A DNA stretch of 64,000 nt. It comes from Fluviirhizobium alvei (lineage in GTDB: Bacteria; Pseudomonadota; Alphaproteobacteria; Rhizobiales; Rhizobiaceae). The notes beneath the pieces are model-generated. The model saw only the letters and a list, made by a program, of their open reading frames with translations, was not told the origin of the DNA and ran no database searches. Location of the stretch: assembly GCF_030551875.1 (NCBI RefSeq), contig NZ_JAUOZU010000015.1, positions 62,001 to 126,000 of the forward strand. The letters run 5' to 3'. Shown here in pieces: positions 38,257 to 47,339 of the stretch (position 1 is its first letter; every line of letters starts with the position of its first letter). Both the position numbers and the translations under genes were made by a program.

Positions 38257-39462
38257 ATGACTTTCGATGCCGACGATCTGCATCCAATGCGCTTCCTGCG
38301 CCAGTTCCCCGAGGCGCGGGAGATCGTCCGTCGTGAGGTTAATCATTGCCATAACGGGTTGTTGACCTCCGATGCCTTCCAACGTGTAGCCAACGCAGGC
38401 ATGACTGCCTATAATCTGGCGTTGGACAAGCTCCCCTTCGAAAAACGGCCGATAACGACCGACGTGGCCGCCGGTACGATAAGCACCGTCGCTCATCTTG
38501 TTACTTTCGCGGCCGGCGGCCGTAACTCCTTCTGGTTGCCGGCAGAATTGGTCTCGCTTCTCCGGAGAACTGATCTCGGCGATATCCGGCTCTCGGACAT
38601 GCACCTGCCCTTCCGGTGCTTTTATCTCGGCTTCGCCGGCGGGCTCGACGTCGGTCTTCCCGGCGAGCCGAACGTCATTGATGGCGCCTATGTCGAAAGT
38701 TTCGCGCGCGGCCCCGACAACGATACTGCGCCAAGCCTGTCCTTCTATATTACCAGCCGGCGGACGGACGGTCCGCATCGCGGTTCCGGCGCCTGGATCC
38801 TCGGCCACGAACCGCATTTCTTTGCGCCGCTGACACTCGCCTCACCGGACGACACCTTACAGAAGGCACTCGACCAAGCTATCGCCACGAACGATATTAG
38901 CCTTTGCCCGGACCTCGACGCCCTGGCAAGCCTTCGAGAAGGTGTAGAGGATGCCCGCAAGGACGGGCTTCCGGTCGGCAGCCCGACTTTTTCCGGCTAC
39001 GAGCGCGCCGCGTTGTTCAACCAGGCTGCATATCCCACCGCCAGCGGGGTGCTAGCCTTGCTCTGTAACGCACTGTGCCTTCTGTCGAGTGAACCCGCGC
39101 TTGGCACGCCGGAATGGCCGAAACAAGCGCCCCCCTCGCTCATCGATTCAGTTGTCAACGCCAGCACACCTAAGCGTCGTCGAACCGCAGCCGGCCGTCT
39201 CGCGGAAGATGGCTATTTTTCCATTCGCCGGGTGGATTTTCACCTTGGCGCGGTCGAGCACCGGGCCGACGATGCAATGGGCCCCCATCTTCCCGGCCGC
39301 GAAGTGGCCGCGCATTGGCGCCGCGGCCATTGGCGACGGCAGGCGCACGGTGCGGGCCTCAGCGAGCGACGCCTGATCTGGATTCGCCCGGTGCTCGTGC
39401 GGCAGGACCGTGGCGAACCGGCTATCGGTCATCTCTATGCAGTGACGGAGCAGGGTAGATGA
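38257..39462 (+). CDS. Hypothetical protein with AcrVA2-like C-terminal motif
   Basis: A 401-residue soluble protein from the ATG at 38257 (GAGGGA seven bases upstream; a TTG at 38242 would add five residues). Most of the sequence is unrecognised. Near the C terminus the motif HWRRGHWRRQAHGAGLSERR, followed by LIWIRPVLV, is shared with a widespread family of plasmid and phage proteins that includes the Cas12a inhibitor AcrVA2 (which ends with an HxRRGHW segment). AcrVA2 acts on nascent Cas12a; no such activity can be claimed here, as no CRISPR-Cas genes are in view. Confidence 0.6.
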   Translation: MTFDADDLHPMRFLRQFPEAREIVRREVNHCHNGLLTSDAFQRVANAGMTAYNLALDKLPFEKRPITTDVAAGTISTVAHLVTFAAGGRNSFWLPAELVSLLRRTDLGDIRLSDMHLPFRCFYLGFAGGLDVGLPGEPNVIDGAYVESFARGPDNDTAPSLSFYITSRRTDGPHRGSGAWILGHEPHFFAPLTLASPDDTLQKALDQAIATNDISLCPDLDALASLREGVEDARKDGLPVGSPTFSGYERAALFNQAAYPTASGVLALLCNALCLLSSEPALGTPEWPKQAPPSLIDSVVNASTPKRRRTAAGRLAEDGYFSIRRVDFHLGAVEHRADDAMGPHLPGREVAAHWRRGHWRRQAHGAGLSERRLIWIRPVLVRQDRGEPAIGHLYAVTEQGR

Positions 39463-39512
39463 ACAACGACGATGAGCACATCCAATCGGCCGTAGCGGTC
39501 TACCCCGTTCAT

Positions 39513-40167
39513 GCGGCGTCCACCTCCCCTCCCCGACAGAAGGAAGCCATACTGCCGGAGATCTGATCGCCATGCTGGAAACGCTGGACCGCGGTTCGCT
39601 CAGGGGCCTACGTGACCGCGCCATGCTACTGCTGGGGTTCGCCGGCGACCTCAGGCGGTCGGAAATCGTCGGCTTGGATGTCGGGCGTGACCAGACGGAG
39701 GACGGTCGCGGCTGGATCGAAATCCTCGACAAAGAACTGCTGGTGACGCTGCGCGGCTAGACCGGCTGGCGCGAGGTGGAAATCGGCCTCGGCTTCTCGG
39801 AAGCCGCCTGCCCCGTCGCCGCCGTCTAGACCTGGATCAAGTTCGCGACGATCGCCAAGGCAAGATTGTCGGGCCTGAACGGCTCAACGACCAGGAAGTG
39901 GCTCGCCTTGTTAAGAAGACGGCGCTGGCCGCGGGCATACGGGGCGATCTTCCGGAGATCGAGCGGGGGCTGAAGTTTTCCGGTCACCCACTGCGCGCCG
40001 GCCTTGCCTCGTCGGCGGAGATCGATGAGCGCTATGTCCAGAAACAGCTCGGCCACGCCAGCGCCGAAATGGCCCGCCGTTATCAGCGCCGGCGTGACCG
40101 TTTCAGGGTGAATCTCACTAAAGCGGCCGGGCTCTATTTCACCCCTCCCCTGCCGGTGGTCCGCTGA
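39513..40167 (+). pseudogene. Decayed tyrosine recombinase
   Basis: Pieces in different frames align to one integrase. Residues from RQKEAIL, then after a shift GDLIAMLETLDRGSLRGLRDRAMLLLGFAG and RSEIVGLDVGRD, run to a TAG at 39758. Translation continues (TGWREVEIGLGF) to a second TAG near 39827, then after a frameshift and probable internal deletion GPERLNDQEVARLVKK leads to SGHPLRAGLASSAEIDERYVQKQLGHASAEMARRYQRR. The C-terminal HxLR and LGHAS motifs survive, but two stops and at least two frameshifts make it inactive. Confidence 0.85.
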
Positions 40168-40179
40168 AATCTTTGAACC

Positions 40180-40490
40180 GTGTCGGGAGCGCTGTGCGAT
40201 GCTGGAACGATCGACTTTGTTGCCCGCCATATCCGCGACGATCTTCAATGTGCCACCGAGGGATTCGACATAGTCGCGAAACTTCGACAGTTTCATATCG
40301 GCGCGCTTCTTGAGCTTCGGGACGTTGGTCCGCTTGAAACTGGTCGCGGCGGACACGTCTACCTGCGTCGGTCCAGCGAATGCCAACAATTCCCGCAGCT
40401 TGTGCGCCGTGACAAGCTCTTCGGCACGCTTTGCAATGTCGCGCTGTTCGTCCCTAGGAAGCGTCTGGATAGTCTATCAAGATCATCCAT
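40180..40490 (-). pseudogene. Remnant of an HTH/XRE-type antitoxin
   Basis: The ATG at 40490 begins MDDLDRL; after a frameshift the sequence continues LPRDEQRDIAKRAEELVTAHKLRELLAFAGPTQVDVSAATSFKRTNVPKLKKRADMKLSKFRDYVESLGGTLKIVADM, typical of HigA/MqsA-like rhizobial antitoxins. Its end is lost at the junction with the recombinase pseudogene. Immediately upstream (40491-40552, same strand) a short tail LADKQYDEHLSELEKKYG, overlapping the ATG, looks like the end of the cognate toxin or partner. Both are broken. Confidence 0.6.
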
Positions 40491-40700
40491 ATTTCTTCTC
40501 CAACTCACTCAAATGTTCGTCGTACTGTTTGTCCGCCAGATCGATCAGCCGTTAATTATAGAAGAGCTTCTGGCTCACACCGCTCCTTAGAACCGATATT
40601 CGTAAATAGAGCCTACCCGTTAGCGAAATTCATTGCTGATGATCGAATTTCGTGAGAATTTCGCTCCGAACCTAAATTTCAGAAGCGGATATCCGGATTC

Positions 40701-42248
40701 ATGGAGCAGAGACAAAAAAAGCCATATTCAGGCGCGGTCAGCATTTTTCACGGCCGCTGGATGCCTGAAGCCGCCATCCCCGTCGGCTATGCGGCCTTAA
40801 TCGATGCCTTTGAACTGCCCGTACCAGTGCCAATCAGCCTCTCAGCGATCGGTCCACGCCACAAGGTCTATAAGGCCGAGGGTTGGAACATTTATACTCC
40901 GCGCCATCAGCCGGACAATGACCTTGCCGGACACCTGACCTTCGCGCTGCGCTATGAAGGGCTGGATCTTGCCGCTCTGAAAGCCTTGTTTCGGGAAACA
41001 GGGCCTGAGCCGATCGCTGACATGGTGCGCGCGGCGCCTACTGGCGCCTATGCGCGACGGCTATGGTTTCTCTACGAATGGCTGCTCGATACACGGCTCG
41101 ATCTGCCAGACGCGCCAAAGGGCACCTATGCCCTTGTCGTCGATCCCGAGCGGCAATTCGCGGTGAGTGGATCGAGTTCGACAAGACATCGGGTAAAGAA
41201 CAATTTGCCCGGCACGCCGTCCTTCTGCCCGATGATCTTCCGCACGCCCGCACTCGAAGCTTTCGTTGCACGCGGGCTCGGCGACGAAGCGCGGCAATTG
41301 ATCGCCGAAGTGCCAGCGGACCTGCTTGCACGCACCGCCGCATTCTTACTGCTCAAGGATTCGCGCTCAAGCTTCCAGATCGAAGGAGAAGATCCGCCGC
41401 AAGATCGCATCCAGCGCTGGGGCCAAGTGATCGGTGAAGCCGGCCGCCGGCCGATAGACCGCGCCGAACTGGAGCGGTTGCAGCGCATCGTCATCGGCGA
41501 CGCGCGCTTCGTCCATCTCGGCCTGCGCGTCGAGGGTGGCTTCATCGGCGAGCACGATCGCCTGTCGGGCGCACCGATCCCCGATCACGTCAGCGCCCGA
41601 CACGAAGATCTGCCCTCGCTGATCGACGGCCTGACCTCCTTCGACAGCGGTGCGGCACAGCACCTCGATCCTGTTCTCGCCGCCGCGGCTCTCGCCTTCG
41701 GCTTCGTCTACATTCACCCTTTCGAGGACGGAAACGGTCGACTGCACCGCTATTTGATCCATCATGTTCTCGCCGAGCGCGGGTTCAACCCTCCCGGTCT
41801 CGTCTTTCCTGTCTCATCCGTGATCATTGACCGCATCGATGCCTATCGCACCGTATTGGAAAGCTACTCACGCCGCCTTTTGCCGCGTGTTCATTGGCAA
41901 TCAACGGATCGTGGCAATGTCGCGGTGCTGAATGACACCGCGGACTTCTACCGCTACTTCGACGCAACGCCGCACGCCGAATTCCTGTTCGAATGCGTCG
42001 CCCGAACGATCGATGTGGATCTCCCGGCCGAGACGGCATTCCTACGCATCTATGACGCGTTCAAGATCGAAGTGCAGCAGATGATCGATATGCCCGATCG
42101 CTTGCTGGACCTCTTGTTCCGCTTCCTGCGCCAGAACGAAGGGCGACTGTCAAAGCGGGCCCGTGACAAGGAGTTTTCGGCGCTCAACGACGCGGAGGCC
42201 GCTCGCATCGAGGCCATCTATGCTGATATTCAGCGAGCAACGAGGTGA
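40701..42248 (+). CDS. Fic family protein (AMP-transferase), self-inhibited class
   Basis: A 515-residue protein with the full Fic active-site motif HPFEDGNGRLHR (His339-Arg350). The inhibitory motif [S/T]xxxE[G/N] appears as SFQIEG (Ser224-Gly229), ahead of the Fic domain, placing it in the class with a built-in N-terminal inhibitory helix. The Fic domain is followed by a C-terminal helical region (residues about 420-515). Fic enzymes attach AMP (or related groups) to target proteins, often toxin-like. No target is evident. It stands alone between two decayed regions. Confidence 0.9.
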   Translation: MEQRQKKPYSGAVSIFHGRWMPEAAIPVGYAALIDAFELPVPVPISLSAIGPRHKVYKAEGWNIYTPRHQPDNDLAGHLTFALRYEGLDLAALKALFRETGPEPIADMVRAAPTGAYARRLWFLYEWLLDTRLDLPDAPKGTYALVVDPERQFAVSGSSSTRHRVKNNLPGTPSFCPMIFRTPALEAFVARGLGDEARQLIAEVPADLLARTAAFLLLKDSRSSFQIEGEDPPQDRIQRWGQVIGEAGRRPIDRAELERLQRIVIGDARFVHLGLRVEGGFIGEHDRLSGAPIPDHVSARHEDLPSLIDGLTSFDSGAAQHLDPVLAAAALAFGFVYIHPFEDGNGRLHRYLIHHVLAERGFNPPGLVFPVSSVIIDRIDAYRTVLESYSRRLLPRVHWQSTDRGNVAVLNDTADFYRYFDATPHAEFLFECVARTIDVDLPAETAFLRIYDAFKIEVQQMIDMPDRLLDLLFRFLRQNEGRLSKRARDKEFSALNDAEAARIEAIYADIQRATR

Positions 42249-42405
42249 ACGCAGCGTCATTTATTGCGATCCACATCCTCGGGGCAGCACCCCCTAAAGC
42301 CATCAGGAGCTGATGTATCCGGCAACCCACGCTTTATCGATACATGGCCCGAACCTGCCGACCGTGTGGATATCTCGAGCAAATGATCCGCCGAGCAAGA
42401 CAGGT

Positions 42406-42839
42406 ATGAGGAAACCGAAGGGACGTCTGATTGGCTACGTTCGCGTATTCACCGACGAGCAGGCAACGGAAGCGCCAATAGATGGCGCTCCGCTTGGCCG
42501 ACTGCGATGTCGTCGTCCAGGAACTCGGGTCCGGTGCCTCGCACGCCCGTCCCGCCCTCTCGAAGCTGCTTCGCGAGATCAACGCCGGCGACACGCTTGT
42601 CGCTGTGCGGCTCGACTGCCTCGCACACTCCGTCAGCCATCTCCTCGAAGTGGCCGAGGATCTGACTACGAGGAACGCGCATTATGGGTCCCTGCAAGTT
42701 CCACTCAACATGGCGACGTCGCAGGGAGTTCGGCACCGTGGCACAGCTCGAGCGCACTCCCATCTCCGAACGAACCGAAGCAGGCATTAAGGCCGCGAAA
42801 ACGAGGGGCCGTCTGCCCAGTAACTCACAGAACCCGTAA
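42406..42839 (+). pseudogene. Broken serine recombinase (resolvase/invertase)
   Basis: MRKPKGRLIGYVRVFTDEQATEA matches the N terminus of Tn3-type resolvases, but the catalytic Ser of YVRVSTDEQ is Phe (TTC). A +1 shift near 42484 moves the rest into another frame (ALRLADCDVVVQELGSGASHARPALSKLLREINAGDTLVAVRLD), and a second shift plus deletion near 42730 leads to FGTVAQLERTPISERTEAGIKAAKTRGRLP. Three independent lesions mean it is not functional. Confidence 0.85.
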
Positions 42840-42986
42840 AAACCTCATCGACCGTGCCCTACGATCGAGATTGATCTCCAGCGCCCTGGTAACAGCCGAC
42901 TTTCTCCGGAATCAAGTCGCTTTCGCACTCAACCGGAACGAAAACTGTGACACTAAAAAAGCGAAAAGTGTATGCTTTTCAGCATT

Positions 42987-43011
42987 TTAGAACAGTGGTC
43001 AGCTGACCACA
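42987..43011. repeat. parS-like palindrome, copy 1
   Basis: A perfect 16-bp palindrome GTGGTCAGCTGACCAC at 42995-43010 with shared flanks (TTAGAAC before, A after). It fits the RepB parS consensus GTTNNCNGCNNNNAAC except for the third and fourteenth bases, which differ symmetrically. Confidence 0.6.
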
Positions 43012-43266
43012 GAGTAGGCATCGATAACACGCAAAGCGGACTCCACCACTCGCCGACTGTCTCTCGAGAGCCGTCACCCGCCTACTTTCCGCAACGTCAA
43101 ACCCAACAATTGCGTCGCTATACTTACCCTAACCTCGTCGCCCGTTCATATGGGACGGCTTGATACACCCAAATAAACCTCGGCCTAATGTCGCCTGCTG
43201 ACCTAAGCTTCAGAACTTACGCATAGCCATAGAGCTTCCCGCCTAAATCTCTTTTCTTTCCGTGAG

Positions 43267-43291
43267 TTAGAACGGTGGTCAGCTGACCACA
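43267..43291. repeat. parS-like palindrome, copy 2
   Basis: The same 25-bp repeat as at 42987, differing at one flank base, with the palindrome at 43275-43290. The pair is spaced 280 bp in the same orientation, 72 bp from the repC stop. Confidence 0.6.
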
Positions 43292-43362
43292 ACAAAAACT
43301 CGCCTTCTGCCATCTATGCACTTATTCCAAAGATCGGACCCTGAGGGCCTGTACGCCAAATA

Positions 43363-44577
43363 CTACCCAGCCTTCAAACTCCCCTGTCCGTTGGCCCTCA
43401 ACAACGCCATTATCATCGGACCGAGCGAAAACTCGCCCCGTTCCGTGCGCTTTGTAAGATCACGCAGGTAGCCGCCGGCCGAATTGATGAAGTTAGCACG
43501 TTCCAGGATGCAAGCGACCGCCACAGCGGCATTTTCCGGCCCCATAACTTCGCAGGCCTCTTGATAGGCTGACGCGCTAACGCCCAGCGTGGATCGCACC
43601 ACCACCGCGGCTGACATTAAATCGCGCCAACTTCCGACCGCCCCGCCCGGTCCATAGTCCGCTACCATCGGGCATGCCTTCAACACCATACCCAGCGGAA
43701 ACGCCTTAACAGGCTCACGCCTCACTTGGCGCATTTCGCTCAGCTTCGCCCCCTGCTCTATTCGAGAGCCAGGTTCAAATTCGTATATGGATTCTGTCTT
43801 TGAATTCTGTAAGTGCTGCTCAATATGAGCGTCATTGCTGCTATGATTTTCTGAATTTATCTGTGTTTCCAGCCGGTTGACTATCTCCTCACGAAGCATT
43901 TCCATTTCTTCCAGGATCGTCGTCACGTCCGCGAGTTTAGGAACCCGCGGTATTCTGCCAACAAGCGTCACATAGATGTCCTCGACCGACTGCCAGTCGC
44001 CTTGCGCACCCTCTTCGATAGCTGTCGTAATCAGTTTCCTGATGTCCCGCCGGCAGATTGTCAGGTTTTCTTTGGCCTTCCGGAACGTCGCCCTGTTAGC
44101 CAACACTTGCTGCGCCAACAGCGCTAACTCTTCGGACCGTGCCAAAAGCGGCGACAGATCGAAACCGAATGCGCGTTCGATCTGACCGTCACTACCCTTC
44201 CGGGCGTAGCGCTTTCCATTGGCGCTATCCCTTCGGACAATTAGACCCGCTTCCACCAGGATGGCGATGTGTCTGCGTAAGGTCGCGCCCGCCATTGCAT
44301 GCGCTCGAAGTGCAAGCTGGACATTCGACGGGAAGACAACCAGTTGAGAGTCGTGCCGCAACTCATTCTCAGGATAGAAACTCAAGAGCGCATCAAGAAC
44401 CGCCAAGCTGTTGGACTGGATCCCGAGAAGTTCCATCGCCGCGGAAACATCCCTGAATACTTTCCACTTGTCCGCAGTTTTGCCTTGTTTGATATCGGCC
44501 AAGGCCACCTGACGCCGCACGAGCGCAAGGGTCATCGGCCGCCGCCCGAATGGCGTCGTCACACTTCCCGTCTGCAT
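43363..44577 (-). CDS. repC: Plasmid replication initiator RepC
   Basis: A 404-residue protein, typical for repABC RepC. The N-terminal MTLALVRRQVALADIKQGKTADKWKVFRDVSAAMELLGIQSNSLAVLDALLSFYPENEL, then LVVFPSNVQLALRAHAMAGATLRRHIAILVEAGLIVRRDS, is the winged-helix DNA-binding region. The C-terminal part has the conserved GPGGAVGSWRDLM and SAGGYLRDLTKR. RepC is essential and opens the origin, which in this family lies within the repC coding region. Its expression is limited by the counter-transcribed RNA in the repB-repC gap. Confidence 0.96.
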   Translation of the reverse strand: MQTGSVTTPFGRRPMTLALVRRQVALADIKQGKTADKWKVFRDVSAAMELLGIQSNSLAVLDALLSFYPENELRHDSQLVVFPSNVQLALRAHAMAGATLRRHIAILVEAGLIVRRDSANGKRYARKGSDGQIERAFGFDLSPLLARSEELALLAQQVLANRATFRKAKENLTICRRDIRKLITTAIEEGAQGDWQSVEDIYVTLVGRIPRVPKLADVTTILEEMEMLREEIVNRLETQINSENHSSNDAHIEQHLQNSKTESIYEFEPGSRIEQGAKLSEMRQVRREPVKAFPLGMVLKACPMVADYGPGGAVGSWRDLMSAAVVVRSTLGVSASAYQEACEVMGPENAAVAVACILERANFINSAGGYLRDLTKRTERGEFSLGPMIMALLRANGQGSLKAG

Positions 44578-44636
44578 CGTCTTTCACCTTTCAGCAGGCA
44601 AAAGAAATCCGCTCACCAAAACGGCGCCAAAAACTC

Positions 44637-44735
44637 TTGACGAAGATTCGAGGAAATGCGATTCTGTTCGTGCTAAAGAGACAGAAGGGCTTCCACGACG
44701 GCAACGTTGAGGGGGCTCTTTTCTTTTGCGGGTTA
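44637..44735 (+). ncRNA. Probable counter-transcribed RNA (inc-alpha/RepE)
   Basis: In repABC plasmids a small antisense RNA is encoded in the repB-repC gap on the strand opposite to the genes. This gap (44578-44732) has a candidate + strand promoter, TTGACG (44637-44642), 17 bases, then GATTCT (44660-44665). The following stretch contains CAACGTTG and GGGGGCTCTTTTCTTTT, the latter resembling a terminator end near 44711-44727. The RNA would block repC translation. Exact ends are inferred. Confidence 0.5.
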
Positions 44736-45755
44736 GTCTCCTTGTTTACGTCTAAGCTCAGCGCGGTGCTCTTGGTAAAGCGCCGGTAGATGTTCGAGTA
44801 CGAAGGCGGCAAAGTCCGGCGTGGCTTTCCTGTCGATTGTTATCTCCAGCTTGCTCTTGCTCTGCGTCACCTGCGCTAGTCTGTCGCCATCCGGGGTCGA
44901 CATGACGTCCGGGAGCCCACGCGCGATCCGACGCGGTTTCAGGTGGTCAATCACCGCCTTGAATCGGTCGGCCGATGACAGCGTTTGCACCTCTGTTGAG
45001 CTTGCGAAATTGATCGCCTCCACCGGAGAAGCCGCCTTCTCAAGCAGCTCTGCCAATTGCTGCCAACTTGGGCGGCCGACTCCGGGTGCGGCGCCTATAG
45101 CATCAATCAACTCGGAGGGGAGGGCGTCAACAATCAAGAGCATCTTCGACAGATTGCTCTTGTCGATCGACATGGCGGCAATGACGATCTCTCGTGAAAA
45201 CTGCTTGTTCAATCGATACGCGAACCTCGCCTTTTCGATGAAGGTGAGATCTTCGCGCTCGTTGTTTTCCTGACCCTGAGCTACGACGAGTTGCTCGTCC
45301 GTCAATTCACGCACGACTGCCTTTACAGGAAGGCCCAGGTCCGAGACCGCGCGAAGCCGGCGATGGCCAAAGGCAACCTGATACCGATCGGGCAGGTCGG
45401 GGTGCGGTCTCACGAGGATAGGAACCTGCTGCCCTTGCTCTCGGATCGAAGCAAGGAGGCCATCGATTTCACCCTGCATGCGATCCTGCACGAAGGAGGG
45501 CTCAATCGACGACGTTTCCAGTTCGACCACAGCTTGGCCTTCGGCAAGACGGCGCTCAATCTCCTCGGCACGACTTAGACGCTCGTTCTGCTCGCGCAGC
45601 GCGTTACCTATATTTGCCGTCAGCTTCGTTGCCGGATCGCGCTCTTTCCTTACTACGCCCAAAAGCGGCATGGAGCGGTTCTTTGCCGTCCGATTCTCTG
45701 CTGATGACGTGTCGGAAGCTTCCGTAGAGACTCCGAGGATGTGCTTTCGGCTCAT
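44733..45755 (-). CDS. repB: Plasmid partitioning protein RepB (ParB family)
   Basis: A 340-residue ParB-type protein. N-terminal region with the RepA-interacting tail; nuclease-like ParB fold (IREQGQQVPILVRPHPDLPDRYQVAFGHRRLRAV, then QGQENNEREDLTFIEKARFAYRL); and an HTH region (SREIVIAAMSIDKSNLSKMLLIVDALP). It binds parS sites and, with RepA, segregates the plasmid and represses the operon. The start overlaps the repA stop (ATGA). Confidence 0.95.
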   Translation of the reverse strand: MSRKHILGVSTEASDTSSAENRTAKNRSMPLLGVVRKERDPATKLTANIGNALREQNERLSRAEEIERRLAEGQAVVELETSSIEPSFVQDRMQGEIDGLLASIREQGQQVPILVRPHPDLPDRYQVAFGHRRLRAVSDLGLPVKAVVRELTDEQLVVAQGQENNEREDLTFIEKARFAYRLNKQFSREIVIAAMSIDKSNLSKMLLIVDALPSELIDAIGAAPGVGRPSWQQLAELLEKAASPVEAINFASSTEVQTLSSADRFKAVIDHLKPRRIARGLPDVMSTPDGDRLAQVTQSKSKLEITIDRKATPDFAAFVLEHLPALYQEHRAELRRKQGD

Positions 45756-46966
45756 GTCGGTCTACCCCATGCTTTCTTGATCAGGCCTTCGATCTCGTCG
45801 TTGACAGCATTCATGGCCTCCAAGGCGCGATCGTAAGTGGAGCGTGTGAACTGACTGCGTTCGACTTCATAAAGGGTCTGGTTTGTGAGGCCAGCGTCCG
45901 AAACCGCCGTGGTCTTCAGCATTGGAAAGTTGAGCACATTCTCCCCAAAAATCGATCGCAGGTATCCCACCATCTGATTTTGCGGACCATCACTCGGCTC
46001 GAAGCGGGTTATCAGATAGCGCATCCAATTGAATTTGAATTCGGCTCCGGCGCTTTCGATTTCACGCAGCAAATTTGATGTCATCGCCAGGAACTGGTTC
46101 ATCGACATTACATCCAGCATCTGGGGATGTACCGTGATTAAAATAGACGTTGCAGCCGTCAGAGCTGAAAGCGTCAGGTAACCCAGTTGGGGCGGGCAAT
46201 CGATCACAACAACATCATAGTTGTCGGCGATGTCCTCAATGACTTGGCTGATTCTACCGTAAAAAAGGGTGTCGCCTTCTTTCCGCTTCATCAGAGCGCG
46301 CGGCGTATCGTGCTCAAATTCCATCAATTCCAGGTTACCAGGAATCAAATGAAGATCCGGAATGTAAGTGCCGCGTACGATTTGCTCGATCGGTATCTGC
46401 TCCTCGTCGTATCGAATAGCACCATAAAGCGTCTCGTTCGCACCAACATCTGTTTCGGGTTGGCTGCCGAAGAGCGCGGAGAGGCTTGCTTGCGGATCGA
46501 GATCGATCGCGAGAATCCTGTATCCGCGCATTGCCAGATATTGCGCAAGATGCGCCGCGGTCGTGGTTTTGCCAGAACCGCCCTTGAAGTTCATTACGGA
46601 GATAACTTGCAATTGCTCGCCGTTCCGGCGATGCGGCAGATAGCGCCGGTTACCGCGGCCGACCTGATCCATGTGCTTGCGGATCGCATGGATATCTTCA
46701 ATCGAAAACGCACGTCGCCCGCCGGGGCTCAGGCTTACGTTTAGCTCGGGCATTTCCGACGCAGTCTGACGGAGATAAGACTCGCCTACGCCTAATAGCT
46801 TGGATGCCTCTGACGGCGCGAATGACCGGATGCTTTTCTCGGAAGTTGGAGGGAAGACCTTCAGGTAATGCGCTTGGAGTTGCCCCGAGAGAGCATCCGC
46901 ATGCCGCTCCAGCAGGGTCGTCAAGCCTTCGAGAACAGGAGGCAGTTTTTCGGCACGCTTCGCCAT
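45752..46966 (-). CDS. repA: Plasmid partitioning ATPase RepA (ParA family)
   Basis: About 404 residues from the ATG at 46966 (MAKRAEKLPPVLEGL); an ATG at 46978 would add four residues, and a longer frame to 47110 is unlikely. An N-terminal HTH-like region (SKLLGVGESYLRQTASEMP) precedes the deviant Walker A motif FKGGSGKTTTAAHL, then AIDLDPQASLSALF and VIDCPPQLGYLTLSAL. This is the Walker ATPase of the repABC family. A tra-box-like palindrome lies about 210 bp upstream in the divergent region, so quorum sensing may raise repABC expression as on Ti plasmids. Confidence 0.95.
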   Translation of the reverse strand: MAKRAEKLPPVLEGLTTLLERHADALSGQLQAHYLKVFPPTSEKSIRSFAPSEASKLLGVGESYLRQTASEMPELNVSLSPGGRRAFSIEDIHAIRKHMDQVGRGNRRYLPHRRNGEQLQVISVMNFKGGSGKTTTAAHLAQYLAMRGYRILAIDLDPQASLSALFGSQPETDVGANETLYGAIRYDEEQIPIEQIVRGTYIPDLHLIPGNLELMEFEHDTPRALMKRKEGDTLFYGRISQVIEDIADNYDVVVIDCPPQLGYLTLSALTAATSILITVHPQMLDVMSMNQFLAMTSNLLREIESAGAEFKFNWMRYLITRFEPSDGPQNQMVGYLRSIFGENVLNFPMLKTTAVSDAGLTNQTLYEVERSQFTRSTYDRALEAMNAVNDEIEGLIKKAWGRPT

Positions 46967-47174
46967 CCCAAAACCCATTTGTTGCCATTGGCGATTTTTT
47001 TCGCGAAACCAATAAAGTTCCGCCACTGGCAATAAGCGCCGATTCCGAGCGCTCAGCAAGAGCTTTTTGGTTAACGAGACGTTAACAGAACCGCTGGAAA
47101 CTCCAATCAAATTTCGAAACCTCCAATAACGTCAAACCGTTAGAGTCGCCTCTGGCGCCATCGCATGGCACGCG

Positions 47175-47192
47175 AAATGCAGATCTGCACCT
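47175..47192. promoter_or_regulatory. tra-box-like site 1 (TraR operator)
   Basis: AAATGCAGATCTGCACCT matches the Ti plasmid tra box ATGTGCAGATCTGCACAT at 15 of 18 bases, including a perfect core palindrome TGCAGATCTGCA. It lies in the repA-traI divergent gap, nearer repA. Confidence 0.75.
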
Positions 47193-47263
47193 CTTATCAA
47201 CATCCCAGAACCCGGTTCCCAACCGGCTTTTGAGACGTATAACGCCGATTCGGTAGAATCACC

Positions 47264-47281
47264 GGATGCAAATCTGCACAT
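47264..47281. promoter_or_regulatory. tra-box-like site 2 (TraR operator)
   Basis: GGATGCAAATCTGCACAT matches the tra box at 14 of 18 bases. It lies 58 bp upstream of the traI start, a suitable distance for class II-type activation of the traI-trb operon. Confidence 0.65.
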
Positions 47282-47339
47282 AGCCACAGGCAACACGAGA
47301 TGATTTTCCTTCGCCTGACCAGTTCATGCGGAGATCACA

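Larger units (their letters stand above)
42840..43362. other. Non-coding region downstream of repC
   Basis: About 520 bp with no gene. It contains two copies of a long repeat built around GTGGTCAGCTGACCAC, 280 bp apart. In several repABC plasmids the centromere-like partition sites lie in this position, downstream of repC. Confidence 0.65.

Noticed and set aside
40180..40590. Plus-strand open frame
   Set aside because: The minus strand carries recognisable antitoxin sequence in the same place; this is its shadow.
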